A stretch of 64,000 bases of DNA. It comes from Arthrobacter sp. zg-Y1171 (lineage in GTDB: Bacteria > Actinomycetota > Actinomycetes > Actinomycetales > Micrococcaceae). A model generated the notes under the pieces. The model saw only the letters and a program-made list of their open reading frames with translations, did no database searches and was not told the DNA's origin. A program made the translations under genes and the position numbers. The stretch spans positions 434,001-498,000 of the forward strand of contig NZ_CP104264.1 of NCBI RefSeq assembly GCF_025244845.1. The letters are read 5' to 3'. This document shows, one piece after another, positions 47,038 to 55,611 of this stretch. Position 1 is the stretch's first letter. Every line of letters begins with the position of its first letter.

Positions 47038-48382
47038 CTGCGTCCAGGATCTCCATAGTCCGGGTATCGGTGCTGAGCAGGATCGCAGCTTCGTCACGCC
47101 GGTGGCGAAGGATGGTATCCATGTACGACTGCACCGCCTCGGCCATGGGCACGTTGCGGTTTGCGTTTTCAGACATGTACCAGCGGTGCTCCAGGACTTC
47201 GTGCACCACCTCGGCGGCCTCGAGCTTGCTGCCCAGATCCCGCGGCACGGCCTTGACTATCGGTTCGAAGACCTGCGTGACCCACAGATGAGCGCTTAGC
47301 TCTTCGTCGAGTTCCGGATGGTTGGTCACCCGGTAGGAGTCCAGGTCATTAAGCAGCCGGCGGGCCTGGTTCTCCTGGGCATCGATGCCGGTCAGGCGCA
47401 GCAGCCGGCGTTGGTGATGGCCGGCGTCGACCACCTTGGGCTGCAACTGGACCTGCGTCCCGTCAGGGGTGGTGCTGATACTGAGCTCGTCGACGTCGAA
47501 CCCCAGGTCATTGAGGCGCCGGATGCGGGCATCCACACGCCACCGATCAGCCATTCCAAAGGATTCCCGCTCGGTCAGCTCGGCCCAGAGCCGGCGGTAG
47601 CTGTCCATGATCCGTTCGCTGGTGGCCAGCGGATCCACGGACTCCTCGACCAGGCCGCCCTCGGCCAGGTCCATCAGTTCCCCGGCGATGTTGACCCGGG
47701 CGATCTCCAAGTCGTATTCGCGCTGCCCGTTGGACAATTCGGGGTAGAGCTCCCCGGTTTCCGCATCCACCAGGTAGGCGGCGAAGGCGCCGGCGTCGCG
47801 GCGGAAGAGTGTGTTGGACAAGGAGACATCGCCCCAGTAGAAGCCGGCCAGGTGCAGGCGGACCAGCAAGAGCGCCTGGGCATCGATCAGCCGCGTCAGC
47901 GTGACTTCGCGCAGGGTCTGGGAGAAGACGGCACGGTAGGGAAGGGAGAAGCGCAGGTGCCGGGTGACCAGTACCGGCTGCAGCTCTTCACCGGCTGGAT
48001 CCATACGGCCGGTAATGACCGCCACCGGAGCCACTGCGGGGACGTTGAGCCGACGAAGCTTGCGCAGCATGTGGTATTCCTGCCGCGCCACGTGTTCGCT
48101 GGTTTCCTTGATGGCAATGAGGGAATCGCCGAGCCGCGCGAAGCGGACAACGTGACGGGAAATTCCGCGGGGGAGGGCGGCCAGGTTCTCCTTGGGCCAT
48201 TCCTCCAGCGGAATGTGCCAGGGCAGGTCCAGCAGGGCCGGGTCCATGGACGCAGCGGTGATGTTCAGCGACCCCAGCGTGTTGATCCGGTTGGTCGAGG
48301 AGCGCGTGGTGCGGGGCAGCTTGCCGGTCTGCTCCCAGTCCGTGGGTTCGTTCTGCCAGTTGGCAGGTACGGAATCTGTCAT
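47021..48382 (-). CDS. DUF4032 protein with kinase-like domain
   Basis: 453 aa. A kinase-like N-terminal half: Lys in SLIAIKE (beta-3), a catalytic-loop-like FYWGDVSLSNTLF and a DFG-position Asp in LVDAETGE, resembling lipopolysaccharide kinase/RIO folds. The C-terminal ~200 residues form the actinobacterial DUF4032 domain (DSYRVTNHPELDEELSAHLWVTQVFEP is its best-conserved part, given here only as composition: acidic, aromatic). Cytoplasmic, substrate unknown. The Met at residue 46 is a possible later start. Transcribed in the same direction as the ABC ATPase downstream of which it lies, but a hairpin separates them. Confidence 0.78.
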   Translation of the reverse strand: MTDSVPANWQNEPTDWEQTGKLPRTTRSSTNRINTLGSLNITAASMDPALLDLPWHIPLEEWPKENLAALPRGISRHVVRFARLGDSLIAIKETSEHVARQEYHMLRKLRRLNVPAVAPVAVITGRMDPAGEELQPVLVTRHLRFSLPYRAVFSQTLREVTLTRLIDAQALLLVRLHLAGFYWGDVSLSNTLFRRDAGAFAAYLVDAETGELYPELSNGQREYDLEIARVNIAGELMDLAEGGLVEESVDPLATSERIMDSYRRLWAELTERESFGMADRWRVDARIRRLNDLGFDVDELSISTTPDGTQVQLQPKVVDAGHHQRRLLRLTGIDAQENQARRLLNDLDSYRVTNHPELDEELSAHLWVTQVFEPIVKAVPRDLGSKLEAAEVVHEVLEHRWYMSENANRNVPMAEAVQSYMDTILRHRRDEAAILLSTDTRTMEILDAGGAPA

Positions 48383-48422
48383 AGGCGAAAGCCCTTACGT
48401 CTCAGCATGCATTAACGAAAAA

Positions 48423-48470
48423 GCGGTGGCTCCCCACCTCAAAAGTTTAGTTGAGCAGGGGAGCCACCGC
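48423..48470 (-). terminator. terminator after the ABC ATPase gene
   Basis: GCGGTGGCTCCCC / GGGGAGCCACCGC (13 bp) with an inner CTCAA/TTGAG stem. Confidence 0.75.
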
Positions 48471-48487
48471 ATGTCGTTCCGGTCGGG

Positions 48488-49576
48488 TTACGCCTGTTCC
48501 GCCAGTCGTTCCCCGTTGGAGGTGTCGAACAGGTGCACGTGGCCCTTCTGCGGGCGGACGTGGAGAGTGTCGCCCTTCATCGGAGGACGCCGGCCGTCAA
48601 CGCGGACCACCATGTCATGGTCCTTGCCGTCGATGGTGCTGTGGCCGTAAACGTAGGCATCTGCTCCCAGTTCCTCGACCACGTCCACCTCGACGCGCAG
48701 GCCCTCGCCCTCCGGCACGGTTTCCATGTCTTCAGGGCGGACGCCCAGGGTCACGGTGTTGCCCGCGGCGGCCCCGAGCACCGAATTCTCCACCGGGTAC
48801 ACGGACCCGCCGAAGGCCACGCCGCCGTCCACCACCGGAAGCTCGAGCAGGTTCATGGCCGGGGAACCGATGAATCCGGCCACGAAAACGTTCCGGGGGT
48901 GGTCATAGAGGTTGCGCGGGGTATCGACCTGCTGAAGGACGCCGTCCTTCAGCACTGCCACGCGGTCACCCATGGTCATGGCTTCCACCTGGTCGTGGGT
49001 GACGTACACCGTGGTAACGCCGAGCCGCCGGGTCAGCGAAGCAATCTGGGTGCGGGTCTGCACACGCAGCTTGGCGTCCAGGTTGGAGAGCGGTTCATCC
49101 ATCAGGAAGACCTGCGGGTTACGCACAATGGCACGTCCCATAGCAACGCGCTGGCGCTGACCGCCGGAGAGGGCCTTCGGTTTGCGGTCCAGGTAGTCTT
49201 CGAGGTCCAGCAGCTTCGCGGCCTCGCGGACGCGTTCCATGCGCTCTTCCTTGCCGATGCCGGCGATCTTCAGGGCGAAGCCCATGTTGTCCGCCACGGA
49301 CATGTGCGGGTACAGCGCGTAGTTCTGGAAAACCATGGCGATGTCGCGGTCCTTGGGCGGAACATCGGTGACGTCACGGTCACCGATGAGGATCCGCCCG
49401 GAATTGACGTCTTCAAGCCCCGCGAGCATCCGCAGCGAGGTGGATTTTCCGCAGCCCGAGGGGCCGACGAGAACCAGGAATTCGCCGTCGGCGATTTCGA
49501 GGCTGAGGTTGTCTACTGCGGGGCGTTCCGTCCCCGGGTAGACGCGTGTTGCCTGGTCAAACGTTACCGTTGCCAT
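48488..49576 (-). CDS. sugar ABC transporter ATP-binding protein (MsmK/UgpC type)
   Basis: 362 aa from the ATG at 49576. A GTG five codons upstream is also in frame, but its own bases contain GAAGGGAA, which reads as the ribosome site of the ATG. Walker A GPSGCGKST (38-46), Q loop in VFQNYALYPHMSV, signature LSGGQRQRVAMGRA, Walker B VFLMDEPLSNLDA, H loop VYVTHDQVEAM, then a C-terminal MOP/OB regulatory domain (GVRPEDM). Such ATPases energise several carbohydrate importers; here no permease or binding protein adjoins, consistent with a shared multitask ATPase. Confidence 0.9.
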   Translation of the reverse strand: MATVTFDQATRVYPGTERPAVDNLSLEIADGEFLVLVGPSGCGKSTSLRMLAGLEDVNSGRILIGDRDVTDVPPKDRDIAMVFQNYALYPHMSVADNMGFALKIAGIGKEERMERVREAAKLLDLEDYLDRKPKALSGGQRQRVAMGRAIVRNPQVFLMDEPLSNLDAKLRVQTRTQIASLTRRLGVTTVYVTHDQVEAMTMGDRVAVLKDGVLQQVDTPRNLYDHPRNVFVAGFIGSPAMNLLELPVVDGGVAFGGSVYPVENSVLGAAAGNTVTLGVRPEDMETVPEGEGLRVEVDVVEELGADAYVYGHSTIDGKDHDMVVRVDGRRPPMKGDTLHVRPQKGHVHLFDTSNGERLAEQA

Positions 49577-49742
49577 GGTGTTTCCCTTCACGGGCAGGTA
49601 CGTGCCCGACGATCCGTTGTGAATGGAGAGCTATGTGGTTGAGTTGATCACCGCTGGCAGGTCTTCACCGACCTGTGACGCAGCTCACGGGGACAGTATT
49701 ACACACGTTGTCCAGCTGCGAACGTCCGGCCCGTGCGGGTTG

Positions 49743-50528
49743 TTATCCGGCGACGGCGGCGGCACGCAGCCGGGCAAGTTCTGCGAGTACCGCAGTGAAC
49801 TCCTCGGGGGAGGCGACCCGGTATGCGGCGGCCGTGCTCCCGTCGCCCACCTTGATCGAGACGTCGCCGGGCTGCAAAGCCGCGAAACCGCGTTCGTCGG
49901 TGACGTCGTCGCCGGCGAACAGCACCGCCGTCGCGCCTGTCAGTGCCCGCAGGGCACGGATGCCTTCGCCCTTGTTGGTGTGGACGACGGAGGCCTCCAG
50001 GACGGATTTGCCGTCGGTGACCTGAACGCCGTCGAGCAGGCTCAGTTCCCTCCGCGCTTCCTCAGTGGCGGCGGCGGCAGCGGCCGGTTCGGAGACGCTG
50101 CGGGTGTGGAGGACGACGCCGGCCGGCTTGTGTTCCAGCCGGCAGCCCGGGTGCCGGGCGACCACGGATTCCACCGCTGTGCGGGCGCTGGCCAGCAGCT
50201 GGGCCTGCTCGGCGGTCAGCTGCAGCGGTTCCTGATTCGGACCGGTCCAGGTCTCGGCGCCGTGGCTGCCGATCAGCAGGGTTTCGGGATCCGGGGAGGC
50301 AACGGTGCGCAGGCTGTCGAGCGCACGCCCGGAGATGAACGCGGTAACGGTGTCCTGGAGGGAAGCGAGGGTCCGGACAGCGGCGGCCGATCCGTCCAGC
50401 GGGCGGGCATCCTCGGCATGTTCCACCAACGGGGCGAGCACACCGTCGAAGTCCAGCGCCACCAGGAGTTTCCCAGTGCCGGCCACGGACTCCAGCGCCG
50501 CCTGCAGCTCGGTATCCAGTGCACTCAT
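49743..50528 (-). CDS. otsB: trehalose-6-phosphate phosphatase
   Basis: 261 aa from the ATG at 50528, which follows the otsA stop by 2 nt and has CGGGAG upstream; a longer frame into otsA is an overlap artefact. HAD superfamily: motif I LVALDFDGVLAPL (two Asp, nucleophile first), motif II FISGR, motif III Lys in HKPAGVVLH/TDGKSVLE, motif IV LFAGDDVTDE. Dephosphorylates trehalose 6-phosphate to trehalose. Operon otsA-otsB. Confidence 0.93.
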   Translation of the reverse strand: MSALDTELQAALESVAGTGKLLVALDFDGVLAPLVEHAEDARPLDGSAAAVRTLASLQDTVTAFISGRALDSLRTVASPDPETLLIGSHGAETWTGPNQEPLQLTAEQAQLLASARTAVESVVARHPGCRLEHKPAGVVLHTRSVSEPAAAAAATEEARRELSLLDGVQVTDGKSVLEASVVHTNKGEGIRALRALTGATAVLFAGDDVTDERGFAALQPGDVSIKVGDGSTAAAYRVASPEEFTAVLAELARLRAAAVAG

Positions 50529-50530
50529 GA

Positions 50531-52012
50531 CTACTCCCGGTCCTGATTCTCGGTCTGTTCCCGGTCCTGGTCCTGTTCGAGGGCCTCCAGGAAGTTCCGG
50601 GACCACCGCTCGACGTCGTTCTGCAGCACCTGCCGGCGCATCAGGCGCATGCGCCGGCTGGCTTCCCTGGCCGGCATGTTTACCGCGGTGAGGATGGCGG
50701 CCTTCAGCCCGTCGATGTCGTGCGGGTTGACCAGCACGGCCTGGCGCAGCTGGTCCGCGGCGCCGGTGAACTCGGAGAGCACCAGGGTGCCCGTATTGCC
50801 GGTGCGGGCGGCGACGTATTCCTTCGCGACCAGGTTCATGCCGTCGCGCAGCGCGGTGACGAGCATAACGTCAGCGGCAAGGTAGAGCGCCACCATTTCC
50901 TCCACCGGATAGCTGTGGTGCAGGTAGCGCAGCGCGGTGTTGGAGATGGTGTCGAAGCTGCCGCTGATCCGGCCGACGGTGCCTTCCACTTCTTCGCGCA
51001 GCAGCCGGTACTGTTCCACGCGCTCGCGGGAGGGGCTGGCCACCTGGATCATGGCGGCGTTTTCCACAGTGATCCGGCCGTCTTCGAGGAGTTCGCCGTA
51101 GGCCTTGAGCCGGTGGCTGATGCCCTTGGTGTAGTCCAACCGGTCAACGCCCAGCAGCACCGTGTCCGGATTGCCGAGTTCGCGGCGGATCTGCTTGGAG
51201 CGTTCAATAACGTCTTCGCGCTGCGCCAGCTCGGCGATCTGGCTGGCATCGATGGAGATGGGGAACGCCTCGGCGCGGGAAACGTAGGACAGTCCGTCTT
51301 CCGTGGTCACGTTCACCTGCTGCTGGCGGATGGTGTAGCCGGCGAAGCGGCGTACGCAGCGCAGGAAGTTGCTCGCATCGGACGGGCGCTGGAACCCGAT
51401 CAGGTCCGCACCGAGCAGGCCCTCGATGATGTTCCGGCGCCAGGGCAGCTGGGCGAAGATTTCCAGCGGGGGGAAGGGGATGTGGTTGAAGAAGCCGATC
51501 TTCAGGTCGGGCCGGGCCTGCCGCAGCAGCTGGGGGACCAGCTGCAGCTGGTAGTCCTGGACCCAGACCGTGGCGCCCTTCGCGGCGACGGAAGCGGCGG
51601 CGTCGGCGAACCGGCGGTTCACGGTGCGGTAGGCATCCCACCAGGTGCGGTGGAACTCCGGGGCGGCAATCACGTCGTGATACAGCGGCCACAGCGTCGC
51701 GTTGGAGAAGCCCTCGTAATACAGTTCCACTTCGTCGGTGCTCAGCGGCACCGGCTTTAGGTACATGTTGTCGTGGTCGAAGGGTTCCACTTCTTCGTCC
51801 GGGGAGCCGGGCCAGCCCACCCACGCGCCGTCGGCCTTTGCCATTACGGGAGCCAGCGCCGTGACCAGCCCGCCGGGTGAGCGCCGCCAGGTTTCGCCGT
51901 CGGATCCACTAACGCGGTCAACCGGAAGCCGGTTGGACACGACGATGAAATCGAAGTCGCCGTAGCTGTCCGGAGCGTCTTCCTTGGAACTCGGATCCGC
52001 GTCAGCGTTCAC
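50531..52012 (-). CDS. otsA: alpha,alpha-trehalose-phosphate synthase
   Basis: 493 aa from the second of two in-frame GTGs: AAAGGGG lies 8 nt before 52012, whereas the GTG at 52021 overlaps that ribosome site. GT20 family, GT-B fold: VVSNRLPVDR, PGGLVTAL, WVGWPG, WVQDYQLQLVPQLLR, FFNHIPFPP, GVDRLDYTKGI (donor-binding Arg and Lys), and ALRDGMNLVAKEYVAAR. Makes trehalose 6-phosphate from a nucleotide-glucose and glucose 6-phosphate. The C-terminal tail repeats DQDRE/NQDRE and is probably disordered. Confidence 0.94.
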   Translation of the reverse strand: MNADADPSSKEDAPDSYGDFDFIVVSNRLPVDRVSGSDGETWRRSPGGLVTALAPVMAKADGAWVGWPGSPDEEVEPFDHDNMYLKPVPLSTDEVELYYEGFSNATLWPLYHDVIAAPEFHRTWWDAYRTVNRRFADAAASVAAKGATVWVQDYQLQLVPQLLRQARPDLKIGFFNHIPFPPLEIFAQLPWRRNIIEGLLGADLIGFQRPSDASNFLRCVRRFAGYTIRQQQVNVTTEDGLSYVSRAEAFPISIDASQIAELAQREDVIERSKQIRRELGNPDTVLLGVDRLDYTKGISHRLKAYGELLEDGRITVENAAMIQVASPSRERVEQYRLLREEVEGTVGRISGSFDTISNTALRYLHHSYPVEEMVALYLAADVMLVTALRDGMNLVAKEYVAARTGNTGTLVLSEFTGAADQLRQAVLVNPHDIDGLKAAILTAVNMPAREASRRMRLMRRQVLQNDVERWSRNFLEALEQDQDREQTENQDRE

Positions 52013-52181
52013 GAATGGCACCCCTTTATAGATTGGTCGTATATTGCCACTCTAGCGAAGCGGGGAAACTTTGTACCGCCCGCGGGCGTTGGTCGAAGGG
52101 TGGTGGGCGCCGTTCCCCCTACACTGGTGATGAGCTGAGCGGCCCCGGAAACGTGGCCGGCGTTGAGAGACATGAGGAATT

Positions 52182-53051
52182 ATGACTGACCGGAACCCCA
52201 AGCCGACCAAGGCGGAACGCACTGCTGCTGCCCGCGAGCAGGCGCGCGCACTGCGCGAGGCCCAGCAGAAGAAGGAGCGGCGCAACCGTCTCCTGGTGAT
52301 CTGGGGTGTTGTGGTGGCCATCGTCGCGGTGATCGCGATTGTGGCCGTAATTGTGGTGAACAGCATGGGCAAGGACATTGCGAACACCGGCACTTCGCCG
52401 GCAAATGCCAATGAGTACGGCGGGTTTACGCTGACCTCGACCACCGCGCTGGAGCCCACGGAAACCTTCGACTTCGACACGGAGACGCTGCCGGCCGCGC
52501 CGGAGGAAGCCGCCGAGGAGACTCCGATTCCGCCGGGGGTTGAAGCTGCACCGAAGGGTGAGCCGGTCCAGGTGGTGGAATACGTGGACATCAACTGCGT
52601 GCACTGCGCAGACTTCGCCGCTACCTACGACGATCAGATCTCCCAGTGGCTGGATGCGGGCGAAATCACCTACGAATACCGCACCGTGGCATTCCTGGAC
52701 CGCAACTCCACCTCCAACTACTCCTCCCGCGGCGCCAATGCAGCGGCATGCGTGGCGGACCAGAGCCCCGAGTCCTACTGGGACTTCATGAAGGCCATCT
52801 TCGCCCAGCACGCCTCCGGTGAAGTGAAGAACGCCGAGCTGGTGGACATGGCTGCGTCCGTGGGTGCCGATACCGAGGGCATGGAAGACTGCATCGACGA
52901 CGGCACCTACCGTCCGTTCGTGAAGTACGCGGACCAGCTGGCACGGGTGGACGGCATCAACGGCACCCCGACGGCCTTCGTCAACGGCGAGGAAGCGGAC
53001 CTGAACACCTTCGTGGAAACTGTCCAGGGCGCCATCGACGCCAACAAGTAA
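52182..53051 (+). CDS. membrane-anchored DsbA-like thiol-disulfide oxidoreductase
   Basis: 289 aa. Charged Ala/Glu/Arg-rich cytoplasmic start (coiled-coil-like, residues 8-36), one membrane helix (about 37-62), an acidic Pro-rich linker, then a thioredoxin-fold domain with active site CVHC (C139, C142) and cis-proline loop GTPTAFVNG. Two further Cys (in AAACVAD and EDCIDD) may form a structural disulfide. Member of the actinobacterial Thioredoxin_4/DsbA family, expected to act on exported proteins. Divergent from otsA. ATG start with ATGAGGA upstream. Confidence 0.88.
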   Translation: MTDRNPKPTKAERTAAAREQARALREAQQKKERRNRLLVIWGVVVAIVAVIAIVAVIVVNSMGKDIANTGTSPANANEYGGFTLTSTTALEPTETFDFDTETLPAAPEEAAEETPIPPGVEAAPKGEPVQVVEYVDINCVHCADFAATYDDQISQWLDAGEITYEYRTVAFLDRNSTSNYSSRGANAAACVADQSPESYWDFMKAIFAQHASGEVKNAELVDMAASVGADTEGMEDCIDDGTYRPFVKYADQLARVDGINGTPTAFVNGEEADLNTFVETVQGAIDANK

Positions 53052-53075
53052 GCCTGGCTTGGCCCGGCGCCTGTT

Positions 53076-53104
53076 CCCCGTGAAACCTTTCCGGTTTCAC
53101 GGGG
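53076..53104 (+). terminator. hairpin after the DsbA-like gene
   Basis: 12-bp stem CCCCGTGAAACC / GGTTTCACGGGG with 5-nt loop. Confidence 0.7.
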
Positions 53105-53207
53105 GCGGGCGCTCTGGGCTAATCTTGTCTAGCGCTGTTGTTCGCACCCGTTTGCTCGGGCGGACGACGGCGGCGTGACCGGCTGGGACTTTTAGCCCGC
53201 CGGCCAT

Positions 53208-53284
53208 GCCCCCTTAGCTCAGTTGGCCAGAGCACCTGTCTTGTAAACAGGGGGTCGCCGGTTCGAATCCGGCAGGGGGCTCCA
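53208..53284 (+). tRNA. tRNA-Thr (anticodon TGT)
   Basis: 77 nt including encoded CCA. Acceptor stem GCCCCCT/AGGGGGC, D loop AGCTCAGTTGG, anticodon stem CCTGT/ACAGG around CTTGTAA (anticodon TGT), T loop GGTTCGAATCC. Confidence 0.96.
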
Positions 53285-53286
53285 CG

Positions 53287-53331
53287 AAACCCCTTCTGAT
53301 CAGGCATAACGCCTGACCAGGAGGGGTTTTT
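53287..53331 (+). terminator. terminator after tRNA-Thr
   Basis: AAACCCCT ... TCAGGC / GCCTGA ... AGGGGTTT, followed by T residues; begins 2 nt after the CCA. Confidence 0.8.
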
Positions 53332-53396
53332 CTATGGGCTGCCAACGGCTCACTACACGTTTAGACACGCTTTCGGCGGAAAAGCTTTCACCCGTC

Positions 53397-54233
53397 AGGC
53401 TGCGGGGCCGCATAGAGACAAATATGTAGAACAGTAAAGAGTCCATGGGACCGAGCACGCGCCATGGCATGCGTCCCTGCGGCGTGGGTGACGGTGCGGC
53501 CGCTGGCATCAAGGATGGCGATGTGCCCCTTGGAGGTGGGCCCATAGGCCCGGTCTTGCTCGCGGACCGCCGCCGAAGCACAGGGATTCCAGGGTGGTCG
53601 TGGCAATGGGGATTCCGTCGGTCAGACGCACCTCCCGGCCCTCATTGAGCTTGAACGGGGAGGACACTGAGGCCGTGCAAGTCCGCTGGGAGAGGTTCAT
53701 CGGGACGAGCTTGCATGCCCGGCCGTCCATCGCATGCAGGGGTAAAAGGCCGGGGTCAACAGCCCGCAGGCCGTTTGCCTTGGCGTTGAACGCCGGCCCA
53801 GTCCTCGATCTTGTTCTCGGCAAGGCCGTCCTGCATCCAGTACCGGGTGGTCAGTGCCTCGGTCAGGACCGGCAGCTTCACGGAGCCGGGCAGACCGCGG
53901 CTGATGCGCAGACGGCGGGTCGGGGACTCGAAATCGTTGGAGGGCATGTTGTTGGCCATGAACTTGAGCTTGGAGAGGGTGAAGGGGGCCGCGACTACGG
54001 TGCTGGTGCCCTCGCTGGTCAGCGGTCCGCCAGTTTTTCGGGGGTAAGTGCTTCGGCACCGGCGGCGAACAGCGGTAGGTCAGGGACTTTGCCCGAGGTG
54101 GATCATTCCGGTGGCTTCGCAGCGCAAGCCGGGAAAACGGAGCGGTCCAGCGGCGCGTTGTGCGACGCTGCTTCGAGCCGCTTTTCGGTTCGGTGAGCGG
54201 CGAGGAGTTCTTTGGGGAAGCTGTGGCTGTCAT
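53397..54233 (-). pseudogene. multiply frameshifted remnant of an unidentified gene
   Basis: No intact ORF, but protein-like segments follow one another in different minus-strand frames: a helical start (FPKELLAAHRTEKRLEAAS, near 54225-54170), KVPDLPLFAAGAEALTPEK (near 54090-54035), then FTLSKLKFMANNMPSNDFES to ENKIEDWAG (to about 53794), then FNAKANGLRAVDPGLLPLH up to TTTLESLCF (to about 53570), then AYGPTSKGHIAILDASGR (to about 53500 and beyond). At least three frame changes and an internal stop break it. AAGGAAGGT precedes an ATG at 54233, a possible old start. I do not recognise the family. The location beside tRNA-Thr fits a decayed insertion. Confidence 0.5.
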
Positions 54234-54289
54234 ACCTTCCTTCTATGTCTGCGGCAGCCACCCCGGCTCCCTCCCCGCCTCAGGCTGCG

Positions 54290-54967
54290 CTATTTCCAGG
54301 TTTCAAGCTCAGCCGGCTCCATCTGTGCCACGCCTCCCTCGTACAGGTAAATGTTCCCGGCGGCACAGACGGTCGTGCCGGGCGCGATCGGCTCCAGCTG
54401 GACGCCCCACATGATGAAGGTGAACCGTCCGTTGTCGGGATAGTCCAGGCCGACGTTGACGAAGCCGCCGTCGTAGGTGTTGCGCACGCTCGTCACCGGG
54501 CCGCAGATCCGCTGATAGGTCCCGGCGTAATCCCGTGCACTGTCCCACCCCAGGCCGCCTTGCGGCCAGCCCCCGGCTGGGACCGCGCCGGGTGCCGTAC
54601 CGCCCTTGCAGTGCCCGTCCTGGCGAAGCATAACCAGCGCTTCCGGGTCGGTACTGCCGGCAATCTCGTCGCAGTACACGTCAAAGGGCATATCGGATGA
54701 GGCGGCGTAGCTGGTAAAGACATCCATTTCCGACGGGCAGACCTCCGAGAGCAGCGCAACCTCATCGTTGACCCTGTCAGAGTGCTCCCCGGCACGGACG
54801 TGGTCCATCGTCTGGTTCAGCAGCGTCCGGCACTCCTGGGGAGGACGGGGTTCGGGGTAATACGGTTCGAGGGAGTACGAACTGCTGGACGAGGAGGAGC
54901 ATCCGGCCAGGGCCATGAGTGACAGTGCCGCTATGAGCAGGGGCGCTGCCGGGAAGTTCTTCTTCAT
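54290..54967 (-). CDS. putative lipoprotein with OB-fold-like C-terminal domain
   Basis: 225 aa from the ATG at 54967; the frame extends upstream, but this Met begins a clear lipoprotein signal with lipobox MALAGC (Cys23) followed by a Ser run. The middle segment (about 45-125) is helical with paired Cys. The C-terminal ~80 residues (ICGPVTSVRNTYDGGFVNVGLDYPDN-type start, then VCAAGNIYLYEGGVAQMEP) resemble the small OB-fold domain found in many actinobacterial secreted proteins. Function unknown. Lies between two decayed fragments but looks intact. Confidence 0.7.
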   Translation of the reverse strand: MKKNFPAAPLLIAALSLMALAGCSSSSSSSYSLEPYYPEPRPPQECRTLLNQTMDHVRAGEHSDRVNDEVALLSEVCPSEMDVFTSYAASSDMPFDVYCDEIAGSTDPEALVMLRQDGHCKGGTAPGAVPAGGWPQGGLGWDSARDYAGTYQRICGPVTSVRNTYDGGFVNVGLDYPDNGRFTFIMWGVQLEPIAPGTTVCAAGNIYLYEGGVAQMEPAELETWK

Positions 54968-55162
54968 GCGGTTCCTGACCGTTCCTTGGCGTGTGCCGGA
55001 TGTGTGTCGGATGACGCGCCCAAGAATGCCACAGCAGGGTGTCCCTCCGGCGGTTTTGCCACGGGTGTCGGTTGAAATCCCTCGGGGACAGAGCACGGGG
55101 GCGCACATATTTCCCAGACGCGAAGCGTCCCGTCGACTGCCTGGACGACGTGGACCGGGTCC

Positions 55163-55435
55163 ATACGTGCCAACGGCAAGTACAGGACCCGGATTCTCTA
55201 TGTCACCCACCGGACCAGCCTTCCTGCCAAAAAGGTTCTCACCCGCACGTTTTATCTACCTATCGCCGTTGGCCTTGCCCTGGCCGTCTACTTTGCCGCG
55301 ACCGGTGAGTGGGTTCTGGCCGCTGTCATGTCGGTTGTCTCGCTGAGCACCCTCGCTGTCTACCCCTGGTACAAGCGTCAGCTGGCCGCCCGGGATGCGG
55401 CCGCGGCAAAAGCTGAAGGCGTCGACGGAATCTAG
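55163..55435 (+). pseudogene. 5'-truncated two-helix membrane protein fragment
   Basis: An open frame ending in TAG at 55433-55435 encodes a basic segment (RTRILYVTHRTSLPAKK), two hydrophobic helices separated by a Gly-Glu-Trp turn, and a short Lys/Ala-rich tail. The frame is open back to 55076 but contains no ATG, GTG or TTG before the hydrophobic part, so it has lost its start. Family not recognised; a YcxB-like origin is a guess. Confidence 0.4.
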
Positions 55436-55596
55436 TCCCGTCCTCCAAAACGCTGTGCGCGCGGATTCGTGAAACCCCGGCGCTCCGGGTACAAAGGATG
55501 TCGCGCGCACGACGCTGGGGGCCTGCTTCTCCATGGTGCGTCCAAGGCGATCGAATGACAGCCATAAGATAAAAACAGAGTCAGTGCGCACGCGTT

Positions 55597-55611
55597 AGGA
55601 GTCTCCAATTG
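55597..55611 (+). promoter_or_regulatory. ribosome site deciding a TTG start
   Basis: AGGAG at 55597-55601 lies 7 nt before TTG (55609) but 13 nt before the ATG at 55615, so TTG is preferred. Confidence 0.5.

Noticed and set aside
53208..55608. Integrated genetic element at tRNA-Thr
   Set aside because: No integrase gene and no repeated copy of the tRNA 3' end; only decay is visible.
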